Part shown: positions 9,345 through 19,018 of the stretch, piece by piece
Layout of the letters: each line of letters begins with the position of its first letter
Position numbering within the stretch: the first letter of the stretch is position 1
NCBI GenBank assembly: GCA_026129905.1
Contig: JAHCHE010000009.1
Location: 62,001 to 126,000, forward strand
Direction: 5' to 3'
DNA: 64,000 nt
DNA from: Bryobacteraceae bacterium
GTDB taxonomy: Bacteria; Acidobacteriota; Terriglobia; Bryobacterales; Bryobacteraceae
Program-made: the position numbers and the translations under genes
The notes under the pieces: generated by a model
Told to the model about the DNA's origin: nothing
The model's input: only the letters and a program-made list of their open reading frames with translations
Databases searched by the model: none

Positions 9345-10880
9345 ATGCGGCTTGCAGTAGCGGCGCTGCTCGCGACTCTGGGCGTCGGAGCCGGGGCTAC
9401 TTCGGAACCCGTACTCACCGCCCGCGACTGGCGGGAAACCCACGAGCGCGCGATCCTGGACGAATTCGTCGAGCTTCTGCGCATCCCCAACGACGGGCGC
9501 GACCTGGTTTCGATGCGCCGTAACGCCGAGGCCGTGGCCCGGCTGCTGGGCCGCCGCGGCGTGCAGACGAAGCTGCTGGAGACTTCCGGCGCTCCCCCCT
9601 CCGTCTATGGCGAGTTCCCTGTGCCCGGCGCCAAGCACACGCTGGTCTTCTACGCCCACTACGACGGCTACCCGGTCGAGCAGCGTCACTGGTACACCGG
9701 CGATCCGTTCCGCCCGGTGCTGATGAGCGGACGCGTGGAGGAAGGCGGGCAGCCCATCCCTCTGCCGCGTCCCGGCTGGCCCTCCGATCCGGCGTGGCGG
9801 CTCTATGCGCGGTCGGCCGCCGACAACAAGGCCGTCATCGTCGCGATGGCCACCGCGCTCGAAGCCCTGCGCGCCCGGAAGGTCCCGCTGCAATCCAACC
9901 TGAAGTTCTTCATCGAAGGCGAAAACGAGGCCGGCTCGCCTCACGTCGCGGCGCTTCTGAAAGCCCACCGCTCCACGTTACGCGGCGACGCCTGGCTCCT
10001 GTGCGACGGCCGGGTGCATCCCAGCGGCCAGCAGCAGCTCATTTTTGGCGTCCGCGGATTCGCCGGACTGGAACTGACCGTCTTCGGCGCCCCCGCCGAG
10101 CTGCCCGAAGGCCGCTACGGAGGGTGGGCCCCCAATCCGGCGCAACAGCTTTCCAGGCTGCTGGCAAGCATAAAGGACGATTCCGGCCGCGTCCTCGTGG
10201 AGGGCTTCTACGATGGCGTGGCCCCGCTCAGCGATTCCGAGAAGCAGGCGATTGCCGCCATCCCGGACAACGACGGGGCTCTGGCGCGGCAGCTTGGATT
10301 GCGCTTCACCGAGGGCGGCAAGCTGCGGCTTCCGGAAATTGTCACGCAGCCGTCGTTGAACATACTCGGCGTCTCCGCCGGCGCGGTAGGCGCCGACGCC
10401 CGCGAAGTCATCCCTTCCAGCGCCACCGCCTCGCTCATTATCCGGCTCGCCAAAGGCATGGACCACCGCAACACCATCGACCGCATCGTCGAGCACATAC
10501 GCAAGAACGGCTTCTTCGTCACCGAGGAAGAACCCGGCGACGATGTGCGGGCGGCCCACGAGAAGATCTGCCGCGTCGTTCGCCAGCCCGGCTATAACGC
10601 CATGCGCACGCCGCTGGACCTGGAGATTTCCAAGCGCGTCATCGCGGCGGTGGAAGCGGCCCGCGGGCCCGTCATCAAGATCCCTTCCCTCGGCGGCAGT
10701 CTCCCCATCGCGGTCCTCCAGGATATCGTTCGCAGTCCGGCCGTCATCGTTCCCATCGCGAACGACGACAACAATCACCGCGCCGCCAACGAAAACATCC
10801 GCCTTCAGAACCTCTGGGAAGGAATCGAGACCATCGCCGCGCTTATGGCGATGCCGGCTTCCGAATCGGGCTCCGACTGA
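9345..10880 (+). CDS. Exported M20 family metallopeptidase
   Basis: A 511-residue M20/M25/M40 peptidase with a short signal peptide (residues 1-20, ending GAGAT). Metal and catalytic motifs are visible: LVFYAHYDGYPV (His and catalytic Asp), ARSAADNKAVIVAM (bridging Asp) and the pair FFIEGENEAGSPH (catalytic Glu and ligand Glu). A dimerisation lid domain follows, and NDDNNHRAANENIRL near the C-terminus gives the last His. It probably hydrolyses peptides or aminoacylated compounds in the periplasm. Single gene 37 bp after recR. Confidence 0.88.
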   Translation: MRLAVAALLATLGVGAGATSEPVLTARDWRETHERAILDEFVELLRIPNDGRDLVSMRRNAEAVARLLGRRGVQTKLLETSGAPPSVYGEFPVPGAKHTLVFYAHYDGYPVEQRHWYTGDPFRPVLMSGRVEEGGQPIPLPRPGWPSDPAWRLYARSAADNKAVIVAMATALEALRARKVPLQSNLKFFIEGENEAGSPHVAALLKAHRSTLRGDAWLLCDGRVHPSGQQQLIFGVRGFAGLELTVFGAPAELPEGRYGGWAPNPAQQLSRLLASIKDDSGRVLVEGFYDGVAPLSDSEKQAIAAIPDNDGALARQLGLRFTEGGKLRLPEIVTQPSLNILGVSAGAVGADAREVIPSSATASLIIRLAKGMDHRNTIDRIVEHIRKNGFFVTEEEPGDDVRAAHEKICRVVRQPGYNAMRTPLDLEISKRVIAAVEAARGPVIKIPSLGGSLPIAVLQDIVRSPAVIVPIANDDNNHRAANENIRLQNLWEGIETIAALMAMPASESGSD

Positions 10881-10997
10881 CGGGCCCACCCGCCGCCTGA
10901 CCTATAGCAGCCCTCCGCAACCACTTCCCGGAATGACTATATTGGAGGCGTCCGCCCGATCCGCAACGCCGTTGATGGGGCGGCAAGGAGATACTTA

Positions 10998-12869
10998 ATG
11001 ATTCGTCGCTTTATCACCGCCTACGTTGCCATCCTACTGGTGGCCGCATGCCTCGCCCTCGCCGCGCCGAAGCGCGTCGTGTTCGAGGGTCAGGAATCCG
11101 AGCACAAGTGGACGCTCAAAGAGCTGAACCCGGAACTTCCGGCCGACTGGACCGGATACGATTTTCTTGTGCTGGAGATGAAGGCCTCTTCGCCCCAGCG
11201 CTTCTATCTCACCTTCTACGCCCGCGACGGCGCGCAGAGGCGGCAGATGCATCCGCTGCCTAACGTTTGGATCCGCGCAGCCGTTCCCCTCCAGTACTAC
11301 CGCGAGCCGAACCGCGCCGGCTTCGATCTCGCCTCCGTGGGTAAGGTCCCACGCAATTCCTTCTGGATCAGCACCGGCGGCGTCTACGGGCCGCTCAACG
11401 CCGTCGAGGCGATCGGGGTCACGATGCAGACGCCCCTCGGGAAACCAACCGTCGAGATTCGATCGGTCCGGCTCGCAAAGCAGGATCCCGGCTCCGACAT
11501 TCTCGACAAGAAACCGGTGGTGGACGAGTTCGGCCAGTGGATCCCCGGGGACTGGCCGGCGAAAATCGGGAGCCTGGACCAGTTGAAGAAAGAATGGGCC
11601 GCCGAAGTAGCCGGCCTGGGCGCCGGCGATTTCGGCTACTGCAAATACGGCGGCTACGCGAATACCAAGGCCAAGGCGACTGGCTTTTTCCGCGTCGAAC
11701 AGGTGGACGGCCGCTGGTGGTTCGTCGACCCCGACGGCCACCTCTTCTTCTCCACCGCCTCCACCGGAATCGGCAGCTTTGGCGGCGAGGCCCGGCTGAA
11801 GGGCCGCGAGGACTACTACGCATCCCTGCCGCCGCCGGATCTGGCCCCTGCCGCAACGCGGCGGTTCGGCGTACCCGGCTTCTACGCCTGGAACCTCGAA
11901 CGCCGCCACGGCTCGGCCTGGAAAACGAAGTGGATCGACCTCGCGGTCCGGCGGATGGAGGAGTGGGGCATGAACACCGTCGGCAACTGGAGCGATCCGG
12001 GTTTGTGGGACGCCCGCAAGAAGGCGTACGTCGTCAACCTGCGAGGTTGGGGCATGGAAACCGGCTATATGGGGATGCCGGATGTCTTCTCGGACGAATT
12101 CCCGAAGATCGTCGACAAGGCGGCGGCCGAGCAGTGCGCCCCGCGCAAGAACGATCCCTACCTGCTCGGGTACTTCGTCGCGAACGAACCGCCGTGGCCC
12201 GGCCGCGAATCGCTGGTGGTGGACATCATCCTCGATCGGCCGCCAAGCACCATCCAGCGCGAGGCCAAGGCGTTCCTGGCCGGCGGCGACACCGCGGAGC
12301 GGCGCAAGCAGTTCATCTATCGCGCGTTCGACAAATACCTGGAAGTGATCAATGCGGCCATCCGGCGCCACGACCCCAATCACTTGAACCTCGGGCTGCG
12401 CTTCGGCGGCAGCCTTCCTCCGCCGGAGATGCTCCGCGCCTCGGCGGCGTTTGACGTCTACAGCCTCAACGTCTATTCCGTCTCGGTGAACCCCAAGCTA
12501 TTGGAAGAGATCTATCAGGCGACCAAACGCCCCATCATCATCGGCGAGTTCCATTTCGGCATGCCGGGCCGAGGCCTGGCCCCGGGCCTGGTGCAGGTTC
12601 GCGACCTGGCCGAGCGCGGCGTTGCCTACCGCTATTACGTCGAGCAGGCGGCGGCGTTTCCGGCCTTCATCGGATCGAGCTGGTTCCAGTGGGTGGATCA
12701 GCCCGTCACGGGCAGAATGGACGGCGAGAATTACAACATCGGACTCGTCGACGTGACCGACCGGCCGTATGCGGACCTTGTGGACGCCATGAAGACAACC
12801 CACCGCCGGCTCCACGATGTCCACGCGGGAAAAACGCCGGCTTTCGACCAGAGGCCGCGCCCGCAGTAA
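10998..12869 (+). CDS. Exported glycoside-hydrolase-like protein (beta-agarase/GH50-like)
   Basis: A 623-residue protein with a signal peptide (residues 1-23, IAILLVAACLALAAP region). A beta-sandwich-like N-terminal part (to about 170) precedes a TIM-barrel-like part starting at FFRVEQVDGRWWFVDPDGHLFFS, a pattern typical of GH50-like agarases and related families. Candidate catalytic acids are YFVANEPPWPG (acid/base, Asn-Glu) and PIIIGEFHFG (nucleophile). It probably cleaves a plant or microbial polysaccharide outside the cell. The exact GH family is a tentative call. Confidence 0.7.
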   Translation: MIRRFITAYVAILLVAACLALAAPKRVVFEGQESEHKWTLKELNPELPADWTGYDFLVLEMKASSPQRFYLTFYARDGAQRRQMHPLPNVWIRAAVPLQYYREPNRAGFDLASVGKVPRNSFWISTGGVYGPLNAVEAIGVTMQTPLGKPTVEIRSVRLAKQDPGSDILDKKPVVDEFGQWIPGDWPAKIGSLDQLKKEWAAEVAGLGAGDFGYCKYGGYANTKAKATGFFRVEQVDGRWWFVDPDGHLFFSTASTGIGSFGGEARLKGREDYYASLPPPDLAPAATRRFGVPGFYAWNLERRHGSAWKTKWIDLAVRRMEEWGMNTVGNWSDPGLWDARKKAYVVNLRGWGMETGYMGMPDVFSDEFPKIVDKAAAEQCAPRKNDPYLLGYFVANEPPWPGRESLVVDIILDRPPSTIQREAKAFLAGGDTAERRKQFIYRAFDKYLEVINAAIRRHDPNHLNLGLRFGGSLPPPEMLRASAAFDVYSLNVYSVSVNPKLLEEIYQATKRPIIIGEFHFGMPGRGLAPGLVQVRDLAERGVAYRYYVEQAAAFPAFIGSSWFQWVDQPVTGRMDGENYNIGLVDVTDRPYADLVDAMKTTHRRLHDVHAGKTPAFDQRPRPQ

Positions 12870-12934
12870 GCGCCGGCGTCAGCGGAAGCCTCGGAACGCG
12901 GTCCCAGGCTTCCGCCCCGCGTTAAAATTGGGTC

Positions 12935-13444
12935 ATGGCGACCGGCGCCCTGATTTCCGTGGCGGAGTACCTGTCCTCAAGCTATACGCCGGATGTGGAC
13001 TTCGTTGAGGGCGAACTGCTGGAGCGGAACGTGGGCGAGAAAGATCACAGCCGGGTTCAAGGCCTTCTGACGGCGTTCTTGATTGGACTTGAGCAGAAGC
13101 TGGGCATCTGGGTTTATCCCGAACAGCGCCTCCAGATCGCCCCAACACGCTATCGCGTCCCGGACATCTGCGTCGTCGCCGGACCAGAACCCCGCGAGCA
13201 GGTTTTCACACAGCCGCCGTTTCTCTGCGTCGAAGTCCTCTCCCCCGAGGACCGCATGAGCCGGATGGAAGAGAAAATCCAGGATTACCTGGAATTCGGC
13301 GTGCCTTACGTCTGGGTACTGGACCCCCGCTCCCAGAAAGCATGGATTTACTCCAGCGACAGCCGGATGGAAGTCAAAGACGGCCTCCTCAAAACACGGG
13401 ATCCCGTCATCACGGCGCCCCTCGACCGCTTGTTCGGGAGGTAG
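12935..13444 (+). CDS. Uma2 family endonuclease-fold protein
   Basis: A 169-residue protein with the Uma2 (DUF820) restriction-endonuclease-like fold. Motifs are VDFVEGELLER near residue 22, RVPDICVV (Asp of the PD-(D/E)xK core) and FLCVEVLSPEDRMSRMEEKI (Glu-x-Leu plus helix), then YLEFGVPYVWVLDP. These proteins are abundant in Cyanobacteria, Acidobacteria and Planctomycetes, often in many copies; the biological role is unknown though a nuclease activity is presumed. It stands alone between an exported glycosidase and the convergent histidine kinase. Confidence 0.88.
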   Translation: MATGALISVAEYLSSSYTPDVDFVEGELLERNVGEKDHSRVQGLLTAFLIGLEQKLGIWVYPEQRLQIAPTRYRVPDICVVAGPEPREQVFTQPPFLCVEVLSPEDRMSRMEEKIQDYLEFGVPYVWVLDPRSQKAWIYSSDSRMEVKDGLLKTRDPVITAPLDRLFGR

Positions 13445-13464
13445 GCTGCGCCGCGCCTCCGGTC

Positions 13465-16290
13465 TTATTCGCTCTCAAACGAAATGTCGACGCGGCTCAA
13501 GTAGTCGGCTAACCGTCTCGCGACCTGACCGGCTTCCAGCGCCTTTTGTGCTTTCGCGGCGCTCTCGAGTTCGGCGCCGAGTTCGCTGACGCGCGGCAGG
13601 CCGTAGCCCGCGCCGGACCCCTTCATGTTATGGCCCAGCATCCGCACCAGCTCGAAGTCGCCGCGCGCGAGGGCTTCGTCGATAATTTCCACTTCCTTGC
13701 GCCGCTTCTCGATAAACCAGGGGACCAGTTCTCGCAGCCGCGGGTCGATGCGAACCGATATGGTTTCCGGCGGCGGGGCCGGCGGACGCGGGGCGTGGTT
13801 CCCCCGCGCATGCGTCTCCACCGCTTCGATCAGCGCCTGCTTGCGGATCGGTTTGGAAAGATGGGACGTGCAGCCCGCCTCGATGCTTCTCGCAGCCTCC
13901 GCCTTCAGCGCGTGGGCTGTCAGAGCGATGATCGGCAGCGGCGCCGCGTCCCTCGACCGCTCCCATTCGCGGATCCTGCGCGCGACGGCGTGTCCGTCCA
14001 TCACCGGCATTTCGACGTCCAGCAGCGCCACGTCGTATTCCCCCGACAGAAACCGCTCCAGCGCGGCGCCCCCGTCGCGCGCCACGTCGATGGCGTAACG
14101 CGGGCCTTTCAGGTACGACCGGACCAGGAAAATGTTCTCCTCGGAATCCTCGGCCAGCAGTATCCGGATCGGCGGTTTCCCGCTCTCGGCCGCCGCCGGC
14201 GCCGCTGCGCCGCTTTCCACCCGCGTCCGCTCTTTTCCGAGCGCCTCCCGGATCGCCTCCAGCAGCTCGAACCGCTTCACCGGCTTCACCAGGTACGCGC
14301 CAAGCCCCAGCCGCGCGCTCCGCGTCGCATCCCCGCTGCGGTTGTCCGACGTCAACATCAGGATTACCGTGCCCGCGAGCGACGATTCCCGCACGACGAG
14401 TTCGGCCACGGTGAATCCGTCCATTCCGGGCATCCGGCTGTCGAGCAGCACAAGCTGATACGGCTCGCCTTCCTCTCGCGCGCTGTTCAGCTTCGCCAGC
14501 GCCTGCTCCCCGTGCGGCGCCGCGTCGATCCGCGCCCCCCAGCTCGACAGCATCTCGCGCAGGATCAGCCGGTTCGTCGCGTTGTCGTCGACGATAAGCG
14601 TCTTCAACCCGCGTATGTCGACCAGGTCGAGCGCGGGCTTCGCCTCATCGGAGGGCGAAACGGAAAAAGTAGCCGTGAAATAGAACGTCGATCCGCCTTC
14701 GGGCGCGCTGGCCGCCCAGATCCGCCCGCCCATCAGCTCCACCAGCCGCTTGGAAATCGCCAGTCCCAGGCCAGTTCCGCCGTACTTCCGCGTGGTGGAG
14801 GTGTCCGCCTGCGCGAAGGCCTCGAAAATCGAGTCGAGCCTGTCCGCCGGTATGCCGATGCCGGTATCGCGCACCGAAAACCGGAGCGCTCCCGGCTCCG
14901 CGCTCTCCGGGTCGCGCTCGGCTCGCAACACCACTTCACCCTTTTCCGTGAACTTGATCGCGTTGCCGAGCAGGTTCACCAACACCTGCCGCAGCCGTCC
15001 CGGATCGCCGATCAAACGGGCGGGAACGTCCGAAGCCGTGTGGCAAACCAGCTCCAGCCCTTTCTCGTGAGCCCGCACCGACATCAGCTCGGCCGTCTTC
15101 TCGACGGCTTCCGCCGGGTCGAACTCGATCGATTCGAGTTCCATGTACCCGGACTCCACCTTGGAAAGATCCAGCACGTCGTTGAGGACATTCAGCAGGT
15201 TCTCGCCCGCCCTCTGGAAGATCCGCACGTATTCGCGCTGCTCGGAGGTCAGCGGCGTCTCCGAAAGCAGATCGGCCATGCCGATAATCGCGTTCAGCGG
15301 CGTCCGGATTTCGTGGCTCATCCGCGCCAGAAAATCGCTCTTGGCGGTGTTGGCCCTTTCGGCGATTTCCTTCGCCTGCCGCAGGTCCTCGGCCGCCTCC
15401 TTCTCCGCCGTCACGTCCCGCGCCGCCGCGTAGATCTGCTGCTCGGCCGGAAACATGGTCGAGTTCCACTGGAGCCACCGGTACGAGCCGTCGCGAGTGC
15501 GGTAACGGTTCTCAAAGCGGATGGCGTCGTGTCCCTGCGACAGCCGCTCCACCGCCCCGATCGTCGCCTCCCGATCGTCCGGGTGGACGAAGCTCAGAAA
15601 AGGCGCCCCAAGCAGTTCCTCGCTCCGGAAGCCCAGCGTGCGTTCGAACGCCGGGTTTACCCGCTTGAAGTAACCGTCCAGCCCGGCGATGCAGAACATG
15701 TCCAGCGCCAGGTCGAAGAACCGGTCCAGATCCCTTTCGCTGCGCTTGCGTCCGAGGTACTGCCCGATCTGCCCGCCGATGGAGCCCAGCATCTGGAGCA
15801 GCCCCGGGTCCGGTTCCCGGATCTCCCGGCTGAAAAACTCCATCACGCCCAGGACTTCGTCGCCCAGCCGGATCGGGAATGCGAACGCGGATCGCAGCCC
15901 CTCCCGGGCGGCGACCGGCGCGCGGGGAAAATTCGGGTCGCGAGTGACGTCGGCAATCCAGGCCGGCTGGCCGCTAGCCCATACCCGCCCTGGAAGCCCG
16001 GCGCCGGGTTGGAACGTCGTCTCGCGGCTGACCGCCTCGAAATCCGGCGCCGGCTTCGCGCTCGCGTGCCAGCAGGCGACGAATCGCAGCGAGCCCCCCG
16101 CTTTCTCCATCGTCCACAGCGCGCCCCATTCCCAACCCAGGTTCCCGCAAACGGCCTCGAAGACCCCGGCGCACGCGGCCGCCAGGGATTCCGACTCCTG
16201 CAACACCCGCGTGACTTCGTCGCGAGTCGCCACGCGCCGCCCGGCTTCGTTGTTCTCCGTGTTCTCCGTCGCTGGATCGCTGCCGATCAT
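13465..16290 (-). CDS. Hybrid sensor histidine kinase (GAF-PAS-HisKA-HATPase-REC-REC-Hpt)
   Basis: A 941-residue cytosolic hybrid kinase without transmembrane segments. Order of domains: GAF (about 20-185), PAS/PAC (190-305), HisKA with MSHEIRTPLNAIIG, HATPase with NLLGNAIKFTEKG, DTGIGIP and KYGGTGLGLAIS, a first receiver (LLDSRMPGMDG), a second receiver (LLDVEMPVMDG) and a C-terminal Hpt domain with the phospho-His in MLGHNMKGSGAGYG. This is a complete phosphorelay in one chain. No response regulator gene adjoins it, so the output partner must be elsewhere. The GAF domain suggests a small-molecule or redox input. It is convergent with the Uma2 gene with a 20-bp gap. Confidence 0.95.
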   Translation of the reverse strand: MIGSDPATENTENNEAGRRVATRDEVTRVLQESESLAAACAGVFEAVCGNLGWEWGALWTMEKAGGSLRFVACWHASAKPAPDFEAVSRETTFQPGAGLPGRVWASGQPAWIADVTRDPNFPRAPVAAREGLRSAFAFPIRLGDEVLGVMEFFSREIREPDPGLLQMLGSIGGQIGQYLGRKRSERDLDRFFDLALDMFCIAGLDGYFKRVNPAFERTLGFRSEELLGAPFLSFVHPDDREATIGAVERLSQGHDAIRFENRYRTRDGSYRWLQWNSTMFPAEQQIYAAARDVTAEKEAAEDLRQAKEIAERANTAKSDFLARMSHEIRTPLNAIIGMADLLSETPLTSEQREYVRIFQRAGENLLNVLNDVLDLSKVESGYMELESIEFDPAEAVEKTAELMSVRAHEKGLELVCHTASDVPARLIGDPGRLRQVLVNLLGNAIKFTEKGEVVLRAERDPESAEPGALRFSVRDTGIGIPADRLDSIFEAFAQADTSTTRKYGGTGLGLAISKRLVELMGGRIWAASAPEGGSTFYFTATFSVSPSDEAKPALDLVDIRGLKTLIVDDNATNRLILREMLSSWGARIDAAPHGEQALAKLNSAREEGEPYQLVLLDSRMPGMDGFTVAELVVRESSLAGTVILMLTSDNRSGDATRSARLGLGAYLVKPVKRFELLEAIREALGKERTRVESGAAAPAAAESGKPPIRILLAEDSEENIFLVRSYLKGPRYAIDVARDGGAALERFLSGEYDVALLDVEMPVMDGHAVARRIREWERSRDAAPLPIIALTAHALKAEAARSIEAGCTSHLSKPIRKQALIEAVETHARGNHAPRPPAPPPETISVRIDPRLRELVPWFIEKRRKEVEIIDEALARGDFELVRMLGHNMKGSGAGYGLPRVSELGAELESAAKAQKALEAGQVARRLADYLSRVDISFESE

Positions 16291-17337
16291 GCCCCCTCCG
16301 GACTGGCAGGATTCGTCCGCAGTATAGCGTAACCGCAGCGGTTTCCGCGCCTTGTGTTCGCTTGATCACTCCCCCGGATACTTATCTGCGCGATCGCTTC
16401 CCTCAACTGCAGGGAGGCGAATGGCGGCTGGTGGTCGACCGGGGAGTCGCTACGACAACCGCCGGGATCGCCGCATCGATGCCGATGTCGCTCACCGACC
16501 CTGGTCACAGACGCGCGGTCTCGGACCTACCGCTCACGCGCAGTGACGTTCTCCCCGCGCCGACGGTGCGCGGCAAACCGGCAACGGCGTCCGCATCCTC
16601 CCCGACAAAGTCGCAATAAGCTGGTCTGCGGAGCGTCTGCTTCCGTCGATTGGTGATCGGCGACCGGTAAGCGCCCTGGACGAAGCCCTTCATGAGATCG
16701 CCAACTGTCCGGATGGCCACAGCCCGGGAGTTAACCGGACACAAGGGCGTTTATCGTTCCTGACCTGAACCGCACCGCTAGGACGACCATCCGACTACCC
16801 CCCCAAGCGCTCCACTTGCGAATCAACAAGCCGGCATGCGATGTGGACCGGGCCGGTGATCCACTGGGCGCAGCCGGTGCCGGGCATTTGAGCGCCCGCG
16901 TCATATCGCGGTGGGCGTGGTCTGAATTTGCTGCTGGAGTTCTTCCAACGTTTTGATTGGCAGGCGCACCTTTCTATTGAGAGTCAGGGGTAGATTGGCG
17001 ATCCACGTAACGCAACGTATGTCGACGTATATTCCCGTAAGCCTACGAGACGGGCCAGCGCCACCGCTCAGATGGGCCTGGGGGGGCCGTGGGATGGCCC
17101 TATCGGGACCGAGACGTCGGCCAGCATCGATGTTCCGCCAGGGCGCGCGGCCGAATTCCGCGTCCGTCAGCCCCTCACCCTGCGCGCTGCACCTCCGCCG
17201 CCGCGCGTCGGTCCAGGCAATCAGGCCCGGCGGGAAGCGCGACTGCTCTTAGCCATAGAAACGAAAATCCTGAGGCTCCCCATTTCTACAGCTTCGGTGA
17301 CGACATTGCTGACATAAATGTTCTATATAATATTGAA
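16291..17337 (+). other. Degraded intergenic region upstream of tcmP
   Basis: About 1 kb without an intact gene. At about 16362-16500 the plus strand reads YLRDRFPQLQGGEWRLVVDR followed by GVATTTAGIAASMPMSL, which resembles part of the DJ-1/PfpI-like domain of GlxA-type AraC regulators. On the minus strand at about 16901-17060 there is a coding-like tail ending LPIKTLEELQQQIQTTPTAI before a TGA. Both are short, have no start and are probably decayed gene ends. Nothing else is recognised. Confidence 0.35.
17326..17331 (+). promoter_or_regulatory. Candidate -10 box of tcmP
   Basis: A perfect TATAAT hexamer lies in an AT-rich patch that stands out from the GC-rich surroundings. It ends six bases before the GTG at 17338, which would put the transcription start on or next to the start codon and make the message leaderless. 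A good -35 hexamer is not obvious (TTGCTG lies 14 bases upstream, too close). Inferred from sequence only. Confidence 0.35.
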
Positions 17338-17483
17338 GTGGCACTTCGTGCGCTCCATGCCGAGGATGATGGCTTGATCTGCCCGGATGTAGGCGGCTGG
17401 GCGGAAAGCAAATATCGCCTCCTGGCACTGTACGACGAATTGTTCTCGACGGGCATGAAGAATAAATGGGACCAGCGAGTGTA

Positions 17484-17491
17484 CATCGATC
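17484..17491. repeat. Left target-site duplication of the IS66-type element
   Basis: CATCGATC immediately precedes the left terminal repeat, and the same eight bases follow the right end at 19011-19018. An 8-bp duplication is the known hallmark of IS66-family insertion. Confidence 0.9.
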
Positions 17492-19010
17492 GTAATTGAT
17501 TAGCGACCTTCTTGGCTCAAGTGGACTCGGGCAAGGGCTTGGGGCGCAGCAGCAGACGGAATGTTTCGGCGACGGAGGCGCCGCCTTTCTTGACGGCGGT
17601 TCTCGCCACGCTGGTAAAGGCGGCAAAGGCTTCGGCCCCGCGCGTGTTCTTCGAGCAGTGCGACACCTTGCGGGCGATCACCGCCGGTCGTAGCGCCCGT
17701 TCCGCCCGGTTGTTGGTGGGCTCGACGTCCGGGTGGTGGAGAAACGTCAGCACGCGGCTCCGATCATGTTGCAGGCCAATGCCGTCCAGCAGCCGCTGAT
17801 TGTCCGGATCCCGCAACCGGCGGATGCGCAGGTGACGAGTGAGTTCCTGCTCGATCCGGTTCACCTCGGCCTGGTAGTCCATGGCCTTGCCCGCCCGCCG
17901 GTCGCGCCAGAGTTGATTGGCCTGTTGCAGCAGTGTCTTCAACCGCGCGCCGAACGCTTTCGCCGCGCCGCTCTTGCTGGCCACCACCTCCGTCACGTTC
18001 CCGATCAGATGCGACAAGCACTTGTGCTGCTTCACCCCGCTCAACTCCGCCGCGTTGTAGCTGGGTCCGCGATCGGTCACCAGCGTCCCGCCGTAGTCGC
18101 CGGGCACCAGCTCCCGCACCTGTTCGTTGCCGTGCTGGCGCCGAACTTGATACGCCGTTTGCTCGTCGGTGTCGAAGGCCATCAGAAACGCGCTCTCCCC
18201 GTCGACGCGCCAACCGGTGTCGTCGGTATAAACGACCGCTGCGTTCCGCACTTGCTTCCGCAGCCGCTGATAAGCTTGGCCGACGGCTCCGCTCAGCTGC
18301 TTCAGCGCGTCCTGCGTGATCGCGCTCGAGGTCAACGCGATCCCTGTCATCTCCCGCAAGATCGCCGGCAGCCTCCGCACCGGCACGCCATGGCCGTAGT
18401 GCAGCGCATGGGCCATCGCTCTGACGCCTGGTCCGAGACGATGGGCGGTGGCGCCGTGCTGATCCGCGGCGACCTCCGGATGTTGCCCGCGTACGGTCCG
18501 GCCGCAGCGCCGGCACCGGCACACCTGGATCCGGAACACGCGGATCACCGGCTGCGGCCGAGGCGCAAGGTCGGTCACCGACACGTTTTCGGCCGCCTCC
18601 GCTTCCAACGCTCCGCCACACCAGCGACACAAGGCATGAGCGACGGGCACATCCACCGGCGGATGATTTGGCGCGGCCGCTGGTTGCGCGCGGCGGCGGA
18701 ATTCTCCCTGCCCGGGCTTGCGTCCTGGTTTTTGGGGGTTCGGTTTCCGTTTGCCCTTCGAGAACGGCGCGGCGCTGCGGTGCTGCTGGCGGCGCAACTG
18801 CTCCACCAGTTGACGGAGTTCCTCGTTCTGGCGGAGCAGTTCATGGATGAGGCGGATCAGCCCCGCTCGATCCAAAGCCTCCAGATCATCCACCATAAAA
18901 CATTCATTAACACTTTTGTTTTATGGCTGGCAAGTCCCGTGCGAAATCGCGCGAGATCGGGAAACGGACACCCCGCGCCGATGACGGCGAGAAGGTCGCT
19001 AACCAGTTAC
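17492..19010 (-). mobile_element. IS66-family insertion sequence, intact (1519 bp)
   Basis: The element is bounded by imperfect inverted repeats: the left end starts GTAATTGATTAGCGACC and the right end, read inward, GTAACTGGTTAGCGACC, two mismatches in 17. IS66 ends typically begin with GTAA. It carries one transposase gene and no tnpA/tnpB-like accessory genes, which fits the single-gene ISBst12-like subgroup. Direct repeats of CATCGATC flank it. Identical duplications and an open transposase frame suggest a fairly recent insertion. Confidence 0.93.
17517..18896 (-). CDS. IS66 family transposase
   Basis: A 459-residue transposase. It begins with a leucine-rich coiled coil (LLRQNEELRQLVEQLRRQQ), then a basic KGKRKPNPQKPGRKPGQGE patch and a zinc-binding region with paired Cys motifs (CRWCGG, CRCRRCGRTV). 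The DDE catalytic domain follows: VYTDDTGWRVDG (first Asp), LVTDRGPSYNAAELSGVKQH (second Asp) and EPTNNRAERALRP (Glu). The C-terminus ends close to the left terminal repeat. The frame is open throughout, so the protein is probably active. Confidence 0.95.
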   Translation of the reverse strand: MVDDLEALDRAGLIRLIHELLRQNEELRQLVEQLRRQQHRSAAPFSKGKRKPNPQKPGRKPGQGEFRRRAQPAAAPNHPPVDVPVAHALCRWCGGALEAEAAENVSVTDLAPRPQPVIRVFRIQVCRCRRCGRTVRGQHPEVAADQHGATAHRLGPGVRAMAHALHYGHGVPVRRLPAILREMTGIALTSSAITQDALKQLSGAVGQAYQRLRKQVRNAAVVYTDDTGWRVDGESAFLMAFDTDEQTAYQVRRQHGNEQVRELVPGDYGGTLVTDRGPSYNAAELSGVKQHKCLSHLIGNVTEVVASKSGAAKAFGARLKTLLQQANQLWRDRRAGKAMDYQAEVNRIEQELTRHLRIRRLRDPDNQRLLDGIGLQHDRSRVLTFLHHPDVEPTNNRAERALRPAVIARKVSHCSKNTRGAEAFAAFTSVARTAVKKGGASVAETFRLLLRPKPLPEST

Positions 19011-19018
19011 CATCGATC
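19011..19018. repeat. Right target-site duplication of the IS66-type element
   Basis: Second copy of CATCGATC, directly after the right terminal repeat; the tcmP reading frame resumes through it. Confidence 0.9.

Noticed and set aside
13546-16332. A 928-codon open frame on the plus strand
   Set aside because: It lies exactly opposite the hybrid histidine kinase and its Arg/Pro/His-rich composition is what the GC-rich antisense of a real gene gives. No domain is seen.
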